Origin: Halomonas litopenaei
Lineage (GTDB): Bacteria; Pseudomonadota; Gammaproteobacteria; Pseudomonadales; Halomonadaceae
Reading direction: 5' to 3'
Length of the DNA stretch: 64,000 nucleotides
Assembly: GCF_003045775.1 (NCBI RefSeq)
Contig: NZ_PXNS01000004.1
Span: forward strand, 310,001 to 374,000
Positions 60,280 to 64,000 of this stretch are shown one piece after another. The notes under the pieces were generated by a model, which was given only the letters and a program-made list of their open reading frames with translations, had not been told where the DNA came from and did no database searches. Both the position numbers and the translations under genes were made by a program. Within the stretch, counting starts at the first letter, position 1. Every line of letters starts with the position of its first letter.

Positions 60280-61328
60280 CAGGGCGTGTCCTCGGCGGAT
60301 GGTGAGACGGTGGTGTGGTCGGACTCGTCGATCACCTGGTAGCGGTCGCTAGCGTCGCTCTCGCTGCTCCCTTCATTGCCATTGCCTGGATCGCGGCCGC
60401 TGGGGGCCTGGACACGTCGGTACAGTGCCTCGAGGCTGGGGGGGCGAATTTCCAGGTCCTTGAGCCCCTGAAAGGCAGTGCACAGCCTCAAGGCGTTCAT
60501 GCGGTGCTCCGGGGCCACTTCCAGTCGCAGCCGACCACCGTCCGCCAACGAAGAGCGGGCGGGGATGCCCTCGCGAATCAGCCTTAGTGCCAGATCCTGG
60601 GGAGCACCCCGCATCTCGATCACGTAGGGCAGCGCAAAGCGTTCACGCAGGCTCGCCAGGTCGCCCAGCGCCAGGCACTTGCCCTCGCCGAGGATCAGTG
60701 CACGATCGATCACCGGCTCGACCCCCGGCAACAGGTGGGAAGACAGCACCACCGTCACGCCACGCGCCTTCAGCATTCCGATGGTGGCGTAGACCGCCTC
60801 GGTGGCGGCGGGGTCGAGCCCGCTGGTGGGCTCGTCGAGCAGCAGCAGCCGAGGCTCGCCAAGCAACGCCTGGGCCAGCCCCAGGCGCTGGCGCATGCCC
60901 TTGGACCAGGTCGCCAGACGACGGTCGGCGGCCCCACCAAGCCCCACCTGCACCAGCAGCTCGTCCACCTCTGCCGTGGGCCGACCCTTGAGTCGGGCCA
61001 GGTAGGTGAGGGTCTCTCGCCCGCTCAGGTTGGGGTAGAAGCGAACATTTTCGGGCAGGTAGCCCAGGTGCTGGCGGAAGGCACGGTCGCCGGCTCGGTC
61101 CGGCCGTTGCCCAAGCACGCTGAGACTTCCCTGGGTGGGCGACAGCAGTCCCAACATCAGCTTCATGCTGGTGGTCTTGCCGGCGCCGTTGTGGCCGAGC
61201 AGGCCGAGCACCTCGCCCCTGTTCACCTCGAGGCTGAGATGCGACAGGCGGGTCACGCCGCCGTGTTTCAGGCTGACGTCGTCAAAGACGATGGCGCTGG
61301 TCGTGGCGCAGGTCGTGGCGCGGGTCAT
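60279..61328 (-). CDS. nosF: NosF, ABC transporter ATPase for NosZ maturation
   Basis: 349 residues from the ATG at 61328, which overlaps the nosD stop. Walker A is GHNGAGKTT, the signature WSKGMRQRLGLAQALLGEP and Walker B LLLLDEPTSGLD. PENVRFYPNLSGRETLTYLA is typical of NosF. The ~35-residue tail after RPPSLEALYRRVQAP is acidic and Ser-rich, an extension beyond the usual end. It energises NosDFY. Confidence 0.94.
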   Translation of the reverse strand: MTRATTCATTSAIVFDDVSLKHGGVTRLSHLSLEVNRGEVLGLLGHNGAGKTTSMKLMLGLLSPTQGSLSVLGQRPDRAGDRAFRQHLGYLPENVRFYPNLSGRETLTYLARLKGRPTAEVDELLVQVGLGGAADRRLATWSKGMRQRLGLAQALLGEPRLLLLDEPTSGLDPAATEAVYATIGMLKARGVTVVLSSHLLPGVEPVIDRALILGEGKCLALGDLASLRERFALPYVIEMRGAPQDLALRLIREGIPARSSLADGGRLRLEVAPEHRMNALRLCTAFQGLKDLEIRPPSLEALYRRVQAPSGRDPGNGNEGSSESDASDRYQVIDESDHTTVSPSAEDTP

Positions 61329-62698
61329 GGATAGGATGTCCGTGTGGCGGAACGAGGTCTCGAAGGCGTCATCAGGGGGGCGCTGTCGCTGACGCCGGCG
61401 GGACGAAATACCGGAAAGGCGCGCTGTACCCAACGCAGCGCCAGCACCGCCGGGCTCGACATCAGTACCTTGGCCTCCGGGTGTCGCCACAGCAGCTGGT
61501 CCATGGCGTCATTGGGCTGGTAGCGGGTGTCGCCGATGCCGTCCTCGTCCAGGTCCCAGCCCAGGTAGTCGCTCCAGTAGTTGCCGCGACCGTGCTCGGA
61601 CCACTCCTGCTGTCGAGTGGCCACGTACTTCACCTGGCGGCGATTGTGGATCAGGGCGTTGCCGCTGATGCGGTTGTCCTCGGAGCCGGCGGTGAGGTGA
61701 AGCCCGATGTCGCTGTCCTCGAGGCGGTTGCCGCGAATCTCGTTGAACTGGGCGTTGTAGACGAAGATGGCCTTGCCATCGCCACCGCTGACCAGGCCCC
61801 GGTCATGGGCGTCGCGTGCCTGACGCACGCCGATGATGTCGTTGTCGATGATCCGGCTATCGGTGATGTTGTTCATCAGGATGCCGTAGTTGCGATCCTC
61901 GATGGAGCGATTGGCCCTCACCGTCAGTCCACGGGACTGCATCAGGGCGTAGCCGGTGCGGGTGTGACGGGTCAGGTTGTTGGTCACGCTGTTGTCGTGG
62001 GCGTACATGTAGTGGACGCCGTAGCGAAGGTCTTCGAGCAGATTGCCGTCGATCACGCTGTCGCTGCTGGTGTCGATATAGACGCCGTCGCGCACCTGGC
62101 GGATATCGTTGCCGGAGACCAGCGCCCGACGCGCATTGAACAGCTGCACGCCGTTGCCGCGGTCCTGGGAGCGTACCCGGGTATCGCCGCGAATCTGATT
62201 GTCGAGGACCCGGGCGTCATCGACGCCATCGAGCCAGATACCGAAGCCAGGGCCGGACAGCCGGCAGCGCTCGATGCTGGCGCCATGGGCGGTCCTTTCC
62301 ACGTGAACGCCCGCATCCATGGCGGTCAGGTCCGCACCCCAGTGCTGAAGGGTCAGCCCGGACAGGGAAATGCCAGGTGAGCGCAAGGTCAGCAGGGTCC
62401 CGCTGCCGCCGCCATCGATCACCACACCGGCACCGTCGGCGACCAGGCTGAGCGGTTTGTCGATGATCACCGGGCCTGTCGCGTAGTGGCCCGGTGCGAG
62501 CCGCAAGGTATCGTTGGGCTCGGCCTGCTCGACCCAGCGCTTGAGCGGTGTGCCCGCGGTCACCTTCAGCTCAGCGGCCAGCACCTCGCTGGAACTCAGT
62601 ATCGCCAGTAGCGCCAGCCCTGCGGTCAGGGCCAGCGCCATCGGTGTCACTCGGCCAGGTGCCGAACGGCCTGCGAGAAAGGAGGGAACTTGGAACAT
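61325..62698 (-). CDS. nosD: NosD, periplasmic beta-helix protein for NosZ maturation
   Basis: 457 residues from the ATG at 62698; the frame stays open upstream but that part overlaps nosZ and the intercistronic hairpin. A signal peptide (MALALTAGLALLAILSSSEV, then LAA) is followed by NosD/parallel-beta-helix repeats (GNGVQLFNARRALVSGNDIR, SVIDGNLLEDLRYGVHYMYA, LTVRANRSIEDRNYGILMN). The C-terminal WSEHGRGNYWSDYLGWDLDE and PNDAMDQLLWRHPEAKVL are NosD signatures. NosD binds NosL and acts with NosFY in copper-sulfide centre assembly. An in-frame Met20 is a possible alternative start. Confidence 0.94.
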   Translation of the reverse strand: MFQVPSFLAGRSAPGRVTPMALALTAGLALLAILSSSEVLAAELKVTAGTPLKRWVEQAEPNDTLRLAPGHYATGPVIIDKPLSLVADGAGVVIDGGGSGTLLTLRSPGISLSGLTLQHWGADLTAMDAGVHVERTAHGASIERCRLSGPGFGIWLDGVDDARVLDNQIRGDTRVRSQDRGNGVQLFNARRALVSGNDIRQVRDGVYIDTSSDSVIDGNLLEDLRYGVHYMYAHDNSVTNNLTRHTRTGYALMQSRGLTVRANRSIEDRNYGILMNNITDSRIIDNDIIGVRQARDAHDRGLVSGGDGKAIFVYNAQFNEIRGNRLEDSDIGLHLTAGSEDNRISGNALIHNRRQVKYVATRQQEWSEHGRGNYWSDYLGWDLDEDGIGDTRYQPNDAMDQLLWRHPEAKVLMSSPAVLALRWVQRAFPVFRPAGVSDSAPLMTPSRPRSATRTSYP

Positions 62699-62713
62699 GG
62701 TGATGTCGCCTGG

Positions 62714-62748
62714 GGCCGTGCCGAGCGCCACCGGCGCTCGGCACGGCC
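62714..62748 (-). promoter_or_regulatory. Perfect 16-bp intercistronic hairpin between nosZ and nosD
   Basis: GGCCGTGCCGAGCGCC (62714-62729), loop ACC, GGCGCTCGGCACGGCC (62733-62748): 16 paired bases with no mismatch. On the minus strand it begins 5 bases after the nosZ stop and ends 15 bases before the nosD start. No U tract follows, so it is more likely a message-stabilising or attenuating element giving more NosZ than NosD than a full terminator. Confidence 0.7.
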
Positions 62749-62753
62749 GCTCC

Positions 62754-64000
62754 TCAGGCCTTCTCCACCAGCATGCGACCGAACATTTCCATGTGCATCG
62801 CGTGGCAGAACCAGTTGCAGTAGTACCAGTGCACACCGGCGCGTTCGGCGGTGAAGGTGACGCTGGACGTCTGCTGCGGACCGATCTCCATGGACACGCC
62901 ATGGTTGACCATGCAGAAGCCGTGGGTCAGGTCTTCGACGGTATCCAGGTTGGTGATCACCACCGTGACCTCGTCACCCTGCTTCACCTTGAATTCGGTG
63001 ATGCCGTACTGGGGCGCGACAGAGGTCATGTAGACGCGCACCTTGTTGCCGTCGCGGATGACCTTGTTGTCGCTCTCCAGGGTGATGCCGTCGGCCTCGG
63101 CCATGGCGCGGGTGGGTGCGAAGAACGGGTCCTGGCGGTCCCACACCTGGATCGGGTTGAGCTGGTCGGCGCGCATCATGATGGCGTCATGGGGCTCGGC
63201 GTAGGTCGGGCCGTCATGCACCAGCTTCATGGTGTCGCCGGAGATGTCGATCAGCTGATCGTTTTCCGGGTGCAGCGGTCCCACCGGCAGGAAGCGGTCC
63301 TTGGAGAACTTGCACAGCACCACCAGCCACTTGCCGTCGGCATCGCGTGTCTCGCACAGGCTGGCGTGGTTGTGGCCCGGCTGATAGTGCACGTCGAGCT
63401 TCTGGTGGATGTAGTTGACGTCCTCGCCGTTGTAGGCGCGGATCGCCTCCTCGATGTTCCACTTGGCCACCTGGCTGTCGATGAACAGGGTGGTGTAGGC
63501 GAAGCCGCGACCGTCGAAGGTGGTATGCAGCGGCCCCAGGCCCAGCTCCGGCTCGGCGACCACGCTGTCGCGGGGCTCGATCTCGTCGGCGAACAGCGCC
63601 GGCAGCTTGTCGATGGCGATGATCGACACCGTCGGCGACAGCTTGCCGTTGGCGATGAAGTACTTGCCGTCGGGTGAGGTATTCAGGCCGTGGGGATTCT
63701 TGGGCACCGGAATGTAGCGCGTCAGCGGTGAGCCCTTGCGTCCGTCCAGCACCGGCACCGGGGAGTCGCCCAGGGTCTCGAACTGGCCCTTCTCGACGGC
63801 GGCCTCGATGGCTTCGACGTCGTACACCACCACCCAGTCACGCTCGGCACGCATGCTGTCGGCCAGGGTCATGCCCTTCTCGGAGTTGTAGCAGGTCGAG
63901 GCAACGAAGCGGCCAGTGTAGTCGGCGTCGGTGTTGTCCAGGTTGCCATCGACGATCACCTGCCAGGCCACCTCCATGGTCTCGGCGTCGATGGCGTTGA
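62754..64000 (-). CDS. nosZ: NosZ nitrous-oxide reductase, C-terminal part
   Basis: The last ~415 codons are present; the gene continues off the right edge. The beta-propeller part has [60 protein letters not shown] and [20 protein letters not shown]. The C-terminal cupredoxin domain has the CuA ligands [12 protein letters not shown] preceded by [20 protein letters not shown]. NosZ reduces N2O to N2 in the periplasm, the last step of denitrification. The fragment looks intact, with all CuA ligands in place. Confidence 0.96.
   Translation of the reverse strand, partial: NAIDAETMEVAWQVIVDGNLDNTDADYTGRFVASTCYNSEKGMTLADSMRAERDWVVVYDVEAIEAAVEKGQFETLGDSPVPVLDGRKGSPLTRYIPVPKNPHGLNTSPDGKYFIANGKLSPTVSIIAIDKLPALFADEIEPRDSVVAEPELGLGPLHTTFDGRGFAYTTLFIDSQVAKWNIEEAIRAYNGEDVNYIHQKLDVHYQPGHNHASLCETRDADGKWLVVLCKFSKDRFLPVGPLHPENDQLIDISGDTMKLVHDGPTYAEPHDAIMMRADQLNPIQVWDRQDPFFAPTRAMAEADGITLESDNKVIRDGNKVRVYMTSVAPQYGITEFKVKQGDEVTVVITNLDTVEDLTHGFCMVNHGVSMEIGPQQTSSVTFTAERAGVHWYYCNWFCHAMHMEMFGRMLVEKA

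Noticed and set aside
61481..63677. Long open frames opposite nosD and nosZ
   Set aside because: Shadow frames of the beta-helix and propeller repeats.
1..64000. tRNA, rRNA, CRISPR arrays, insertion sequences or a prophage
   Set aside because: None could be recognised: no spaced identical repeats with unique spacers, no transposase or phage structural genes, no cloverleaf or rRNA-like segments noticed.

Overview
The window is GC-rich, gene-dense gammaproteobacterial chromosome. The protein families (FliFGHIJK/FliLMNOP order, HAMP/MCP receptors, a fused CysNC, KpsDMTE export, an NsrR-type regulator and a nos cluster) suggest Halomonas or a close relative in the Halomonadaceae. That placement is inference from gene content; there is no rRNA in the window. 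I found no tRNA, CRISPR array, insertion sequence or complete prophage.

Layout. (1) 1-10,244: flagellar basal-body, switch and export genes. fliP (cut by the window edge), fliO, fliN, fliM, fliL and then fliK, fliJ, fliI, fliH, fliG, fliF lie on the minus strand; fliE diverges on the plus strand. (2) 10,370-14,081: two methyl-accepting chemotaxis receptors, the second behind a near-perfect sigma-28 promoter. (3) 14,082-15,486: a 1.4 kb gene-free stretch with a pyrimidine-rich simple repeat, an AT-rich block and, at 15,275, an exact ops/JUMPstart element (the loading site of the RfaH antiterminator). (4) 15,487-37,302: about 22 kb of co-directional genes that look like one RfaH-type polysaccharide operon. 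It contains PAPS synthesis (cysD, cysNC), a lipoprotein, ABC-dependent capsule export (kpsD, kpsM, kpsT, kpsE), dTDP-L-rhamnose synthesis (rfbB, rfbD, rfbA, rfbC), four glycosyltransferase genes and two sulfotransferase genes. (5) 37,542-49,363: a convergent minus-strand operon of KpsS, an LTA-synthase/sulfatase-fold membrane protein, a single-module reducing type I PKS and an alpha-oxoamine synthase. This corresponds in kind to rkpJ-I-A-G of Sinorhizobium and wcbO/Q/R/T of Burkholderia. (6) 49,779-54,090: a histidine phosphatase divergent from a PhnD-PhnC-PhnE-PhnE phosphonate-type ABC transporter, with four 21-bp phased repeats between them. (7) 54,339-57,947: a three-GAF GGDEF-EAL protein and an unrecognised exported protein. 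(8) 58,041-64,000: nsrR and the nitrous-oxide reductase genes nosL, nosY, nosF, nosD, nosZ (nosZ cut by the right edge).

How the genes fit together. Regions 4 and 5 together read as one capsule locus. CysD/CysNC supply PAPS; two sulfotransferases could place sulfate on a rhamnose-containing glycan built by the glycosyltransferases; the PKS, alpha-oxoamine synthase, RkpI-like protein and KpsS would make the lipid/Kdo anchor; KpsMTED would export the product. A sulfated, RfaH-controlled, PKS-anchored capsule is the most interesting system here. Its enzymes also share two unfamiliar accessory modules: a C-terminal module of about 80-90 residues in three neighbouring genes, and an N-terminal module repeated in the two large glycosyltransferases.

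All coordinates, start choices and motif positions were read by eye. No database search was made, so homology statements rest on recognised motifs and gene order.
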